Source of the DNA: Acidobacteriota bacterium
Lineage (GTDB): Bacteria; Acidobacteriota; Terriglobia; Bryobacterales; Bryobacteraceae
Reading direction: 5' to 3'
NCBI GenBank assembly: GCA_016870915.1
Contig: VFZY01000006.1
Location: 1-64,000, forward strand
Length of the DNA stretch: 64,000 bases
In this document: one piece after another, positions 44,579 to 53,810 of the stretch
Layout of the letters: every line of letters starts with the position of its first letter
Position numbering within the stretch: position 1 is the first letter of the stretch
Notes under the pieces: generated by a model
The model's database searches: none
The model's input: the letters and a program-made list of their open reading frames with translations, nothing else
Told to the model about the DNA's origin: nothing
Made by a program: the position numbers and the translations under genes

Positions 44579-45744
44579 CACGCCGGCGACTGCTGCAGGC
44601 GGCGGTGGCGGCGCCGGCCAGTGGTGGGCCTTTGGACAAGGACGGTATGGCCCTGGTGGATGGGCGGCGCACGTTCATCCTCGGTCTGTATCAGTTGCCC
44701 GTAACGGGCCAGCCGTTGCGGGAGGCGGCGGAAGCGGGTGTCGACGTAGTGCACCTGCCGCCTGAGCGCGCGCGGTTCGACGAGGCGCGGGCCGCGGGCT
44801 TGCGTGGGTGGACGACAACGGGCGCGAAGGATCTGGCGCGGGTCGCGCGCGTGGTGGAATCACTCCGCGGGCATCCGGGCCTGATGTTCTGGGAAGTGGA
44901 GGACGAGCCATCGTTCGTCTGGAAGAAGCCCCGGGAAGTCCGCGTCACGCCTGAGGCGATGCAGGCCGCCTACCAGAGGATTCGCGGGTTGGATACAAAG
45001 CACCCGGTCTATCTGAACCACTCGCCGACAAACCTGGTTGAGACCCTGCGGCGGTACAACCAAAGCGCCGACATCATTGCCACGGACATCTATCCGGTGA
45101 TCGCGCCTGCGGCGCGGCCTCAGTATGCGTTGTGGCCGGATGGGCTGCAAGGCGACCTGCTGGATACCTCGGTGAGCCAGGTGGGGCGATATGCGGAAAA
45201 AATGCGCCAGGTGGCCGGCCCCGCGCGGGGCCTGTTCATGGTGTTGCAGGGGTTTGCCTGGGAGATGCTGCTGGAGCGCGACCGGAACCCGGCGGCGGTT
45301 CGTTACCCCACGGCGGCGGAAACGCGTTTCATGGCGCTGCAGGCGATTGCCCATGGCGTGACCGGCCTGCTGTGGTGGGGCCTGCACAAGACGCCGGCCG
45401 AGGCTCCCGTGTGGGCGGGGCTGAGGGGCGTGCTCAGGGAGTTGAAGGAGATCAAGCGCGAACTGGCCGCACCGGTGGCCACGGTAAGACTGGAAACGGA
45501 GTACCACGACACGGGGCATTCGCTGGACAAGGGTGTGGAGTGGACTGCGCGCCCCACCACGGGAGGCGTACTGCTGATCGCGGTGAATGCGGACAAGAAC
45601 CCGGTGGAATTGACATGGCGGCTTCCGGGCGCGCGGTCCGTTGAGGTGCTGTTCGAGAAGCGCCCGGTGCGCGTTTCCAGTGGGGCCTGGCGCGATGATT
45701 TCGCGCCCTTCGGATCCCGAATCTACAAGGTGGTTCTTCCGTGA
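44575..45744 (+). CDS. Glycosidase-like TIM-barrel protein, putative export by twin-arginine leader
   Basis: 389 residues from GTG. MTRRRLLQAAVAAPAS is a short Tat-like leader. The body looks like a family 2/5/42-type barrel: EVEDEPSFVWKK (possible acid Glu), ATDIYPVIAP and GLLWWGLHKTPAE (aromatic clamp), followed by a small beta domain (from about 300) typical of galactosidase or agarase tails. The expected second catalytic Glu is not sure. It is coupled to the cytochrome gene and precedes a membrane protein. Substrate unknown. Confidence 0.55.
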   Translation: MTRRRLLQAAVAAPASGGPLDKDGMALVDGRRTFILGLYQLPVTGQPLREAAEAGVDVVHLPPERARFDEARAAGLRGWTTTGAKDLARVARVVESLRGHPGLMFWEVEDEPSFVWKKPREVRVTPEAMQAAYQRIRGLDTKHPVYLNHSPTNLVETLRRYNQSADIIATDIYPVIAPAARPQYALWPDGLQGDLLDTSVSQVGRYAEKMRQVAGPARGLFMVLQGFAWEMLLERDRNPAAVRYPTAAETRFMALQAIAHGVTGLLWWGLHKTPAEAPVWAGLRGVLRELKEIKRELAAPVATVRLETEYHDTGHSLDKGVEWTARPTTGGVLLIAVNADKNPVELTWRLPGARSVEVLFEKRPVRVSSGAWRDDFAPFGSRIYKVVLP

Positions 45745-46949
45745 CGAGATGGGAGTTGTTGGGCGGAGTGGCGATGTCGCTGGGCTGGGGGCTGAGCGGC
45801 TTCATTGGCGGGGGTCCCTTGGGCGCCATGATTCCTGGGGCGATGATCGGCCTGGTGATCTGGCTGCTGCTGGGGCGTGACCGGCGCGAGGCCGGCCTGG
45901 TCGTCGCGTTCGCGGCTGTCGGCATCGGCTACGGCGGGCAGGAGACCTACGGCCAGACCGTAGGGTTCTCTGTGGCGCCCGCCACGCGCTGGTTCGGTCT
46001 GGTTGGGCTGGCATTGAAGGGCGCGGTATGGGGCCTGCTGGGCGGCGCCGTGATTGGGGCGGCGCTGGAGCGGCCCGGAATACGCAGGCGTGATCTGCTC
46101 ATCGCCATCGCAGCCGGTATTGCGGGCACGCACGCGGGCTGGAAGATCGTCAACGAACCGAAGCTGCTCTACTTTTCAGACCCGGTGAACAAGCCGCGCG
46201 AGGAACTGTGGGCGGGGCTGTTGCTGGCCGGGCTCGCGTTCCTTGGGTGGCTATGGCGGCACCCTGTTCCGCGTGTCATGGCGCTGTGGGGCTGCCTGGG
46301 CGGAGGCCTGGGCTTCGGGCTGGGCGGTTGGTTTCAATCCATGGGACGCGAGCACGCGAACACGCCTTGGGTGGAGTACTGGAAGCTGATGGAGTTCACC
46401 TTTGGCTTCCTTCTGGGGGCGGGTCTGGCCCATGCGGCGCGGCGGGTGCATGAGGCGCTGCCGGACGCCGATGAGGGCATGAAAACGGCGGGGTGGCTGC
46501 GTGAAGCCGTGGCGGGGGCGCTGGTGATGACGGCCGCCCTGGTGGCGTATCGCCACGTGCCCGGGCGGTACGAATACACCGTGGTGGGTGGCGCGCTTCT
46601 GGCGCTGGTGCTGGCGTGGCCGAGGCTGGGCGTGCAGATTGGGATCGCGATGACTTATTGCGCCTTCGCCATCGACTTTCAGCGCAACAACCCGCAATTG
46701 CATGCCGCGGTGCTGTGGGTGCTGATTGTTCTCACCACGGCTGCGGTAGCCATTGCCGCGGCCCGCATGGAATCGGCCCGTGCCTTGCTGCTGCTGGTGA
46801 TGTGGACGGCCGTCGCGATGTCGGTGGCGAAGTCCTATGCACGCGGCATTGCCTGGAACGGCCATGCGATCGTGGAAGTGGTGTTCGTTCTGATGGCCGT
46901 TGCGGTCACCCGGATGTCGCGGCGTCTCACTGCGCCCGCAGCGCGATAG
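45741..46949 (+). CDS. Polytopic membrane protein of unknown function
   Basis: 402 residues from a GTG overlapping the previous stop. About ten to eleven hydrophobic helices with many small residues (GWGLSGFIGGGPLGAMIPGA near the N-terminus; GCLGGGLGFGLGGWF in the middle). No transporter signature recognised. Probably in one operon with the PQQ dehydrogenase, cytochrome and glycosidase-like genes. Its last 23 bases overlap the end of the convergent ADOP permease. Confidence 0.6.
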   Translation: MTRWELLGGVAMSLGWGLSGFIGGGPLGAMIPGAMIGLVIWLLLGRDRREAGLVVAFAAVGIGYGGQETYGQTVGFSVAPATRWFGLVGLALKGAVWGLLGGAVIGAALERPGIRRRDLLIAIAAGIAGTHAGWKIVNEPKLLYFSDPVNKPREELWAGLLLAGLAFLGWLWRHPVPRVMALWGCLGGGLGFGLGGWFQSMGREHANTPWVEYWKLMEFTFGFLLGAGLAHAARRVHEALPDADEGMKTAGWLREAVAGALVMTAALVAYRHVPGRYEYTVVGGALLALVLAWPRLGVQIGIAMTYCAFAIDFQRNNPQLHAAVLWVLIVLTTAAVAIAAARMESARALLLLVMWTAVAMSVAKSYARGIAWNGHAIVEVVFVLMAVAVTRMSRRLTAPAAR

Positions 46950-49389
46950 CGGGGTCTATGCGTGTGGCGCGATGCGCGGGCCACCAGACGGCGCCGAGGG
47001 CGGCCAGCGCCAGCATCAGAGGAATGAGGATGAACACAGCGGGGTCCCACGGGGTGACGCCGTATAGAAAGCTGGTCAACTGGCGGGCCAGCGCCAGGGA
47101 GGCCGCGAATCCCGCGACAATGCCGATGCCGGTGAACAGCATGGCCTGCCGGATCACCATGCCGCGCACGTCGCCCCCGGAGGCCCCCAGGGCCATCCGG
47201 ATGCCGATCTCCTGGGCGCGCTGCTCCACCGAGTAAGCCATCAGGCCATAGATGCCGATGCCGGCCAGCAGCAGCGCCGAGCCCCCAAAGATGCTCATCA
47301 GCAGCATGTGGAAACGTTGCCTCGACGTGGTGCCCCGGACAATGTCCGTCATCACGCGCGGGCGCGCCGTGGGCAGGCCGCTGACCTGACGCAGTTGTTC
47401 CTCGATCGCCGCGCGCTCCGCCATGGGCTCCCCTCGGGTGCGGAACACCCAGACCACCGGCACGATGCGGGCATTGAGTGCCAGGACGCCATCGGGCACC
47501 TGGGCGAAGGGCACGTACATCGTTGGATACGGTTCCCGGTTCAGGCCGTCGTCGCGTGTATCTCCCACGATGCCGATGATCTGGCGGGGCTGCTCGGGGT
47601 CGAAGATCGGCATGATGCCTTTGCCGATGAGGATGCGGTCGGCTAACGGGTCCCCTTTGGGCCAGTAGCGGCGGGCCATGGCTTCGTTGATGACGGCCAC
47701 GGGCTGAGCGCTGGCGTTATCGCGGGTGTCGAAAACGCGTCTGCGCACAGTCTTGATGCGGAAGACTTCGAAGAAGCCGGGAGCAACATCCCGCCAGCCG
47801 CCTCCGCCGTGATACGGGCCCTCCTGGAGCGGGCGCCCGATGACGCGGAACGGCAGGCCGAAACCGTTCCTCACCGGCAGACAGCAGGAGGCCGAGGCCC
47901 GTTCGACGCCAGGCAGCCCCTCAATGCGTTCGGTGGCGGTGCGGATCAGCCGCTCAAGGCTGGCGGCGGTCTGGTGGTCGCGCCCGGTGAGAGACATTTC
48001 AAGCGTCAGCACGTTGTTCGGGTCGATGCCGGGGTTCACCGTGTAGAGTGCGGCCGCGGTGCGAATCAGCAGGCCCGCGCCGGTGAGCAACACCAGCGCC
48101 AGGGCCACTTCCACAGACACCAGTACGGTGCGGGCGCGATTCTGCCGGAAACCGCTGCCGGCGCGGCTGGCGGTCTCTTTCAGCGCCGAGTTCAGGTCGA
48201 GTTTCGCCGCGCGCAAGGCGGGGACGACTCCGAACAGCACACTGGTGAGCACCGCCGCACCGGCGGTGAACGCCAGCACGTACAGATCGATGGAGACCGT
48301 CTCGCCATTTTCGCCCAGACGGGGCAGGCCCGCCGTGTTTACAGCCAACAGGGCACGGATGCCGAAGACGCCGAGCGCAAGACCGAGGATGGAGGCCGCT
48401 GAGCCAAGCAGGAGGCTTTCCGTCATCAGCAGCCGCATGATCCGGTTCGGACCCGCCCCGAGCGCCGCGCGCACCGCCAGTTCCCGGCGGCGAACCTCGC
48501 TTCTGGCCAGCAGGAGATTCGCGACATTCGAGCACGCGATGAGCAGCACAAAACCCACCGCGCCGGCCAGAATCCAGATGGATTGGCGATGCCCGCGGAC
48601 CATGCCGTCTTTCAGCAGTTCCGCGCTGAACGTTTCGTTCGGGCCAAGCGTGGTCTTGAACCGTTCGCGATACACGGCCGCCGACGCATCGAGCGCCGCC
48701 CGAGCCTGGGCCAGGGTCACACCGGGCTTGAGCAGCGCGGTGGACTGAAAGTAGTGGCCCTGGTCAATGGTCTCCGGATCAAGCTGAAAGGGAACCCAGA
48801 CTTCGGGCCGGCCCCCGAGGTCTTCGAAATTGTAGCTTGAGGCAACCACGCCGGTGATGGTGTGCGGCAGGCCCGCCAGGTTCATGGATTGGCCCAGCAC
48901 GTTGGGGTTCGCCTGGAAGCGGTCTCGCCAGAGGCGTTCACCAATCACGACGGCCAGAGGCCCGCGCGGCGCGTCTTCCTGGGCGTTGAATCCGCAGCCC
49001 AGCACCATGGGCACGGTGAAGACCCGGAAGTAGGAGGCGCTCACGCGCGAGGAGCGCAGTTGAATGGGAAACTCCCCGCCGGTCCAGTTGAGGACCCCTT
49101 CGTCGAACGCGGCCACATCCTCAAACACGGCCTTCTGGCGCGACCAGTGCGCAAACTTCGCCGGTGAAACGCCTTGAAACTGGCCGTCGCGGGTCCTGGT
49201 TTCCGGCGTCACCATGCGGTGGGCGTTCGGAAATGGCGGGTCGCGCAGCAGGACCGTGTTGACCAGGGAGAAGATGGCCGTGTTGGCGCCGATGGCCAGT
49301 GAGAGCGCGGCCAGGGCGGTGATGGTGAATGGCCGGTCTTTGGCCAGGAGGCGGAGGGCGATCCTCAGGTCGTGCAGGAAGCTGGACAT
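46927..49389 (-). CDS. ADOP-type ABC permease (MacB/FtsX family)
   Basis: 820 residues with the duplicated FtsX/MacB-PCD layout: an N-terminal helix (ALAALSLAIGANTAIFSLVN), a periplasmic domain, three helices, a second periplasmic domain and three more helices. No ATPase gene adjoins it, as is usual for Acidobacterial Duplicated Orphan Permeases, which often occur in many copies. Likely role is in lipoprotein or small-molecule efflux by mechanotransmission, but the partner ATPase is unknown. Confidence 0.88.
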   Translation of the reverse strand: MSSFLHDLRIALRLLAKDRPFTITALAALSLAIGANTAIFSLVNTVLLRDPPFPNAHRMVTPETRTRDGQFQGVSPAKFAHWSRQKAVFEDVAAFDEGVLNWTGGEFPIQLRSSRVSASYFRVFTVPMVLGCGFNAQEDAPRGPLAVVIGERLWRDRFQANPNVLGQSMNLAGLPHTITGVVASSYNFEDLGGRPEVWVPFQLDPETIDQGHYFQSTALLKPGVTLAQARAALDASAAVYRERFKTTLGPNETFSAELLKDGMVRGHRQSIWILAGAVGFVLLIACSNVANLLLARSEVRRRELAVRAALGAGPNRIMRLLMTESLLLGSAASILGLALGVFGIRALLAVNTAGLPRLGENGETVSIDLYVLAFTAGAAVLTSVLFGVVPALRAAKLDLNSALKETASRAGSGFRQNRARTVLVSVEVALALVLLTGAGLLIRTAAALYTVNPGIDPNNVLTLEMSLTGRDHQTAASLERLIRTATERIEGLPGVERASASCCLPVRNGFGLPFRVIGRPLQEGPYHGGGGWRDVAPGFFEVFRIKTVRRRVFDTRDNASAQPVAVINEAMARRYWPKGDPLADRILIGKGIMPIFDPEQPRQIIGIVGDTRDDGLNREPYPTMYVPFAQVPDGVLALNARIVPVVWVFRTRGEPMAERAAIEEQLRQVSGLPTARPRVMTDIVRGTTSRQRFHMLLMSIFGGSALLLAGIGIYGLMAYSVEQRAQEIGIRMALGASGGDVRGMVIRQAMLFTGIGIVAGFAASLALARQLTSFLYGVTPWDPAVFILIPLMLALAALGAVWWPAHRATRIDPAIALRAQ

Positions 49390-49451
49390 AGATATGCCGT
49401 GTTTAGACGCCTCATCGCCCGGAAAGTTTCGTCGCGCGGCGTGCGCCGGGG

Positions 49452-49457
49452 TAGAAT
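49452..49457 (+). promoter_or_regulatory. -10 box of the tRNA-Thr gene
   Basis: TAGAAT sits nine bases before the tRNA 5' end, right for a start of transcription at or just before the tRNA. The -35 region is GC-rich and not clear. The same box recurs before several genes in this window. Confidence 0.6.
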
Positions 49458-49466
49458 GGGATTGAG

Positions 49467-49542
49467 GCCGGTGTAGCTCAGTTGGTAGAGCATCTCACTT
49501 GTAATGAGAGGGTCGGGGGTTCGATTCCCTCCACCGGCTCCA
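49467..49542 (+). tRNA. tRNA-Thr (anticodon TGT)
   Basis: 76 bases with a complete cloverleaf. Acceptor GCCGGTG pairs with CACCGGC, D arm GCTC/GAGC, anticodon stem TCTCA/TGAGA around loop CTTGTAA (anticodon TGT, reading ACA and related Thr codons), and T loop TTCGATT. Discriminator T and an encoded CCA at 49540-49542. It lies 16 bases before the tmRNA and may share its transcript. Confidence 0.97.
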
Positions 49543-49558
49543 GTTCGCAGCGAAAGGA

Positions 49559-49915
49559 GGGGGCGTAACGGATTCGACGGGATTGCATTCGTCGTGGTGA
49601 GGCGTGCCGGGTTCCGAGCTCCCGTAAAACGATCGGACAACCAAAACTGCCAATCAGCAGTTTGCATACGCTGCCTAATTAATTAGGTAGCCACTCCAAC
49701 GGGTGAGTCAGGGCCCCGCCAGTGAGTGTCATTTTCCTGGCTCTGGCGCAAGGCTTCGGTCCGGAGCCCCAGGCCGAGACTCAATCGGACTAGATGGTTG
49801 AGGGCCTTGCCGGCTCTTTACCCAGCCGTCGAAACTTAAAGAACCGGAAACGCACGTAGTTCTCGCCAGGGCGGACAGTTTCGGACGCGGGTTCAACTCC
49901 CGCCGCCTCCACCAC
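49559..49915 (+). ncRNA. ssrA: tmRNA (transfer-messenger RNA)
   Basis: 357 bases. The 5' end GGGGGCGTAACGGATTCGAC and 3' end (GGTTCAACTCCCGCCGCCTC then CACCA) pair as a tRNA-Ala-like acceptor GGGGGCG/CGCCTCC with one G-T pair, and CCA is encoded. The resume frame at 49649-49678 encodes the degradation tag ANQQFAYAA followed by TAA. It rescues stalled ribosomes together with SmpB. Pseudoknot strands fill the rest and were not drawn in full. Confidence 0.96.
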
Positions 49916-49923
49916 CATTTCGC

Positions 49924-49956
49924 GGCCCCAGCCGTTACCCGGGGCCTTGTCTGATT
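49924..49956 (+). terminator. Putative terminator after tmRNA
   Basis: GGCCCC (49924-49929) pairs with GGGGCC (49941-49946) and is followed by TTGTCTGATT, a weak T-rich tail. It could end the tRNA-tmRNA transcript. It also faces the stop of the convergent secreted-protein gene. Confidence 0.5.
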
Positions 49957-49966
49957 CGAACTTTGG

Positions 49967-51340
49967 TTAATTCGAAGGATAGTTCGGAGCCACGAACGGA
50001 TAGACATCCGGCAGCACCTTCACGTCCGTTGTAAAGATGAACGGCAGCTTTCCACCGCTTGGAAACGTCAGTTCGATGAAGTATGCTGTCCAGCCCTTCT
50101 CCGGCGCTGCCAGCTTCGCCGTGTAGACACCCTTGCCGGCGGATTGCAGCGTTTCCGAAGTGTAGGCCTTGCCGATGGTCATCAGCCGGAAGTCGCGCTT
50201 CTCGGGGTTCGTTGCGCGCCAGAGCTTCACTTCGGTGGGCTCTGTGGCGCATTCAACCCGTAGCGTGCCGTCTTTCTCGAACTTCCAGGAGAACTTAGGC
50301 CGTGGCCGGTTGTTGAGCAGCGCGTCATAGTAGGCCATGGCGCCTTCCATCGCGTTCGATCCGCGCAGTGAGTGATCGGTATTCGGCACGTAGCGCAGGT
50401 ACTTTTCGCCCTTCAGTTGGTCAAAGTAGAACTGCGAGGAGTCCGGCACGAAGAACTGGTCGCCGGCTGAATTGACAATGTACTTCGGCATCGTGAGCCG
50501 GTCCCGATATTCGAACGGCTCCTCAATCGACATCAATGCCCGGTACTGACGCGTGTTCGACCTTGGCATGATGTCCTTGTTCTCATAATCTTTCACCGCC
50601 GGCGCGTAGCCGCCGTAGACGCGGTAGTGATGGACGAACGAGGGCACGATATTGAGCAGGTCGATGACAAAGGGCACAATGCCTGTGACGCGCGGGTCGA
50701 CGGCGGCGGTGGTCCAGGTGGTCCAGCCGCGCTTGGAGCCTCCGCCCACAAAGAACTTGTCCACCTTCACCTCGCCGCCTTCCCTCGACGCCAGGAATGC
50801 GGTCACCGCATCCATGGCACGCACCGCCGATTTGGTCATCGGCAGACGCAGGGGCCAGATCTCATTGCCCGTCTTCAGAAACTTATCCCAGGTGTAGGCG
50901 ATGATCTCGTCTTCCACTTTGTTCCTGCCGGGTTCGTCTTCAAACGCCAGGGGCTGGTTGGGCACCATGCGGAGTTCCACCGCAACGGTTCCCGTATTGT
51001 TGGCGATCATCCAGGTGGAGGCGTCCGCCCGCTCCGGAGGCTTGGAGTTGTTGTTGCCCCCGCCGATAAACAGAAACGCGGTGGAATGCTGCACCTTCGC
51101 GGGTTTGGCGATGGTCACCCAGTGCTTCCACAGGGTGCGGTCCACACCCACCGGTGGCTTCCACTCCTGGGAGGTCAGTTCCAGAACGTAGGACGTGACC
51201 TGTTCGCCGGGGATGGTCTTGATCAGTTCGTACTTGTAGCTCGCGTCGGGGGCCGCGACGTAACGGTCGAGCGCCGTCTTCCGGGAATCGGCGGCAATCA
51301 GGAGAGCGGCGGAGGCCGCGAAAAATAGAAGCCTGAGCAT
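49967..51340 (-). CDS. PhoPQ-activated pathogenicity-related protein family (secreted alpha/beta-hydrolase-like)
   Basis: 457 residues from the ATG at 51340, giving signal peptide MLRLLFFAASAALLIAADS; a TATCAT -10-like box (minus strand 51351-51356) lies ten bases upstream. It matches the PhoPQ_related family: PWRLPMTKSAVRAMD-like (IWPLRLPMTKSAVRAMDA), GGGSKRGWTTW in the nucleophile position and LRYVPNTDHSLRG with a late His. The fold is alpha/beta-hydrolase-like. Its role is unknown; despite the name it says nothing about virulence here. Confidence 0.82.
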   Translation of the reverse strand: MLRLLFFAASAALLIAADSRKTALDRYVAAPDASYKYELIKTIPGEQVTSYVLELTSQEWKPPVGVDRTLWKHWVTIAKPAKVQHSTAFLFIGGGNNNSKPPERADASTWMIANNTGTVAVELRMVPNQPLAFEDEPGRNKVEDEIIAYTWDKFLKTGNEIWPLRLPMTKSAVRAMDAVTAFLASREGGEVKVDKFFVGGGSKRGWTTWTTAAVDPRVTGIVPFVIDLLNIVPSFVHHYRVYGGYAPAVKDYENKDIMPRSNTRQYRALMSIEEPFEYRDRLTMPKYIVNSAGDQFFVPDSSQFYFDQLKGEKYLRYVPNTDHSLRGSNAMEGAMAYYDALLNNRPRPKFSWKFEKDGTLRVECATEPTEVKLWRATNPEKRDFRLMTIGKAYTSETLQSAGKGVYTAKLAAPEKGWTAYFIELTFPSGGKLPFIFTTDVKVLPDVYPFVAPNYPSN

Positions 51341-51377
51341 CACATTGCCGATGATAGCAGGCGATCCCGAACTGGCT

Positions 51378-52382
51378 TCAAGGCGTGGTCCAGGCACCCG
51401 TTTCCGTTGATCGGAAGATGGCCTCAATCACTCGCATATTGGCAATGGAGTCTTCCAGCGGCACCGGCACTTCCGTGTTGTCCAGGATCGCGCGTGAGAA
51501 CAGGTCGCCCTGGATGGTGTATTGATCGCAGGTGGGTATCTCCTCAATGCGCGAGCCGTAGCCGAAGAGGCTGCTGCCGTCATCGATAAGCAGGCGGGCC
51601 GGCCGGTCGATGGGTGCGTTGAACGGAATGTCCAGTTCGATGCGGCCACGCGTGCCCAGAAGTTGCACGCGCTGAAACGCCACCTGTTGTGTGCTGCAGG
51701 TGAAGACGCACTGGCCGGGCGCGTAGTCCATGAGGACGCTGGCCAGGCGGTCCACTTGCATCTCCGGATCGCGCTCCACCAGCCCCAGGACGCGCGCTGG
51801 CTCGCGGCCGTAGATGAGCCGCGAGAGCGTGATGGGGTAGCAGCCGATATCCATCAGACCGCCGCCGCCCCACTCCACGCGGTTGCGGATGTTCGCCGGG
51901 TCATTGTTGAAGTAGCTGAAGAAGCCCGCCATCACATTCAGCCGGCCGATAGCGCCTTCGCGAACCAGGGATCGCGCGCGGAGCCACTGCGGATGAGTGC
52001 GGGCCATGAATGCCTCGCCGACCTTGACGCCGGTTTCATCGCGGGCGCGGATGAGTTCCAGGGTTTCCTCGCTCGAAAGCGCAATGGGCTTCTCGCACAG
52101 CACGTGCTTGCCGGCGCGGGCGGCGGCCACCGACAACGGCACGTGCAGGTGGTTGGGCAGCGGGTTGTAGACGGCGTCGATTTCAGGGTCCGCGAGCAGG
52201 TCCTCATAGGATCCGTAGGCTTTCGCGATGCCGAGTTGCGCGGCGGCTTGGCGAGCCCTGTCCAGGTTGCGCGAGGCGATAGCCACAACGGGCGTGAGCG
52301 GTGACTTCTTCATGGCGGGGATCACCTTCACGGTGGCGATCTTCGCCACACCGATGACGCCCCAGCGGATTTGTTCGGGCAT
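51378..52382 (-). CDS. Gfo/Idh/MocA-family oxidoreductase
   Basis: 334 residues. N-terminal Rossmann fold RWGVIGVAKIATVKVIPAM and the family motif CEKPIAL (Lys of the catalytic EKP motif), then a C-terminal beta-sheet domain with GGGLMDIGCYPI where His is often replaced by Cys-Tyr. These use NAD(P) to oxidise sugars or sugar derivatives. Cytosolic, no operon partner evident. Confidence 0.87.
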   Translation of the reverse strand: MPEQIRWGVIGVAKIATVKVIPAMKKSPLTPVVAIASRNLDRARQAAAQLGIAKAYGSYEDLLADPEIDAVYNPLPNHLHVPLSVAAARAGKHVLCEKPIALSSEETLELIRARDETGVKVGEAFMARTHPQWLRARSLVREGAIGRLNVMAGFFSYFNNDPANIRNRVEWGGGGLMDIGCYPITLSRLIYGREPARVLGLVERDPEMQVDRLASVLMDYAPGQCVFTCSTQQVAFQRVQLLGTRGRIELDIPFNAPIDRPARLLIDDGSSLFGYGSRIEEIPTCDQYTIQGDLFSRAILDNTEVPVPLEDSIANMRVIEAIFRSTETGAWTTP

Positions 52383-52441
52383 GGTAGTCCGATCTTAACG
52401 GGTTCCCGCGCCACGCCGTCGCCCATGGTATCTTCTGAAAC

Positions 52442-53149
52442 TTGGCCGGGGAATCACAAACCTACGAGATTCGCGTGCAGCGCGGCGGCGGCGCCGTTTC
52501 CTACTCTGTGGTGCTCGCGCCTCGGATGACGGTGTTGGACGCACTATTCATCGTTCAGCGCACCATCGATTCGACCCTCGCGTTCCGCTGTGCGTGCCGC
52601 GTGGGCATGTGCGGCACCTGCGCCGTGCGGATCAATGGACGCCCGGGCCTTGCCTGCAGGACTCGTCCCAGCGAGTTGGGGCGTCCGGCAATGGACGTGG
52701 CGCCGTTGGCACACCTGCCCGTGATTCGCGATCTGGTGGTATCCATGGAACCCTTCTTCGCCCAGTGGAAACGGGCGCGCCCGCGCTTTCGCCCGAAGCA
52801 GCCGGAAGCCGCGGCCACCGCCGCCATTCCACCAGACTCGGAGTTTGGCCTGCTGGCGGCGGGCAAGCGCGATTGCATCACCTGCGGCGTGTGTTTTGCC
52901 GCGTGCGGTGTTCGGACCACGAGTGGCGAGTACTTGGGTCCGGCAGCGGTCAACCGGGCCTTGTTGCGCATCGCCGACCCTCGCGAAAGCGGTGGCCCCG
53001 AGCGTCTGGCCGTGCTCAATGAGGAGCGCGGCGGAGTTTGGCGCTGCCACACCACCTTCGACTGCACGGAAATGTGCCCCAAAGGCATTGACCTCACTGA
53101 TTCCATCGCCCGTCTGAAGCGCGGCCTGGCGGCCAGGGGCCGGCTATGA
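52442..53149 (+). CDS. sdhB: Succinate dehydrogenase/fumarate reductase iron-sulfur subunit
   Basis: 235 residues from a TTG start. Iron-sulfur ligands in order: [2Fe-2S] CACRVGMCGTC plus a later Cys (RPGLAC), a [4Fe-4S] set CITCGVCFAAC (CX2CX2CX3C), and the third set CHTTFDCTEMCPKG. The C-terminal part is shorter than in E. coli SdhB. It carries electrons from the flavin to the quinone site at the inner membrane. A TATCTT -10-like box at 52429-52434 starts the operon. Overlaps the next gene by ATGA. Confidence 0.92.
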   Translation: MAGESQTYEIRVQRGGGAVSYSVVLAPRMTVLDALFIVQRTIDSTLAFRCACRVGMCGTCAVRINGRPGLACRTRPSELGRPAMDVAPLAHLPVIRDLVVSMEPFFAQWKRARPRFRPKQPEAAATAAIPPDSEFGLLAAGKRDCITCGVCFAACGVRTTSGEYLGPAAVNRALLRIADPRESGGPERLAVLNEERGGVWRCHTTFDCTEMCPKGIDLTDSIARLKRGLAARGRL

Positions 53150-53472
53150 TCCCTCTCCAGCGCTGGACCGGCATCGCCCTGCTCATTTACCTGCTGCTGC
53201 ACATACGCACGATCCATACGCTGAGCGAGGGGCCGCAGGCGTTTGACCGCGCGTTGGCCGTCTTCCGGCATCCGCTGTTCAAGCTGGGTGAGGTGGCGCT
53301 CCTGGCCACCGTCATCGCGCATGCGGCCAATGGACTCACCTTGACGCTATTCGACCTTGGCTACGGACATCGCGCCCGGCGGCGTATTCGCATGGTGGCG
53401 GCCGTGGCTGGCGGAGCATTGTTTCTGGCGGGTGGTGTTCCGCTGTTCCTTGGCGGAGTGATGGGCCGGTGA
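53146..53472 (+). CDS. sdhC: SdhC-like membrane anchor
   Basis: 108 residues with three hydrophobic helices. His19 in YLLLHIRTIH and His59 in VIAHAANGL are candidate haem b ligands. Overlaps both neighbours by 4 bases, fixing the B-C-D-A gene order. Anchors the flavin/iron-sulfur pair and binds quinone. Confidence 0.8.
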   Translation: MIPLQRWTGIALLIYLLLHIRTIHTLSEGPQAFDRALAVFRHPLFKLGEVALLATVIAHAANGLTLTLFDLGYGHRARRRIRMVAAVAGGALFLAGGVPLFLGGVMGR

Positions 53473-53810
53473 GTACGGCGATCCATTGGTGGCTGCAGCG
53501 GTTGACTGGCGCGCTGCTTCTTCTGCTGCTGGCCGGCCACTTTTGGGTGGAGCATTTCCTTACGCAGGAACTCCGGCGCGGGGAGCTTTCCTATCAGGCA
53601 ATCGCCGGCCGCATCACTCATCCGGCGTGGCAGGCCATTGATATTGCGTTCCTCATCGTCGCGCTGTATCACGGTCTTGCCGGCGTGCGGAACATCGTGC
53701 TGGACTACAGCCGGGTGGGACCGCGGGCTCTCCGCCTGTTGACGTGGGCGCTTGCCGCCGTGGGTGCTATGTGGGCGTGGTGGGGAATCGAGGCTTTTCG
53801 AGGACTGTGA
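53469..53810 (+). CDS. sdhD: SdhD-like membrane anchor
   Basis: 113 residues, three helices. HWWLQRLTGALLLLLLAGHF places an SDH-type QR-TG motif and His before helix 1, and ALYHGLAGVRNIVLDYSR is the classic H-x-x-x-G-x-R-x-x-x-x-D signature of SdhD/SdhC-type anchors, with the histidine as haem ligand. GTG start overlaps sdhC. Confidence 0.85.
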   Translation: MSTAIHWWLQRLTGALLLLLLAGHFWVEHFLTQELRRGELSYQAIAGRITHPAWQAIDIAFLIVALYHGLAGVRNIVLDYSRVGPRALRLLTWALAAVGAMWAWWGIEAFRGL

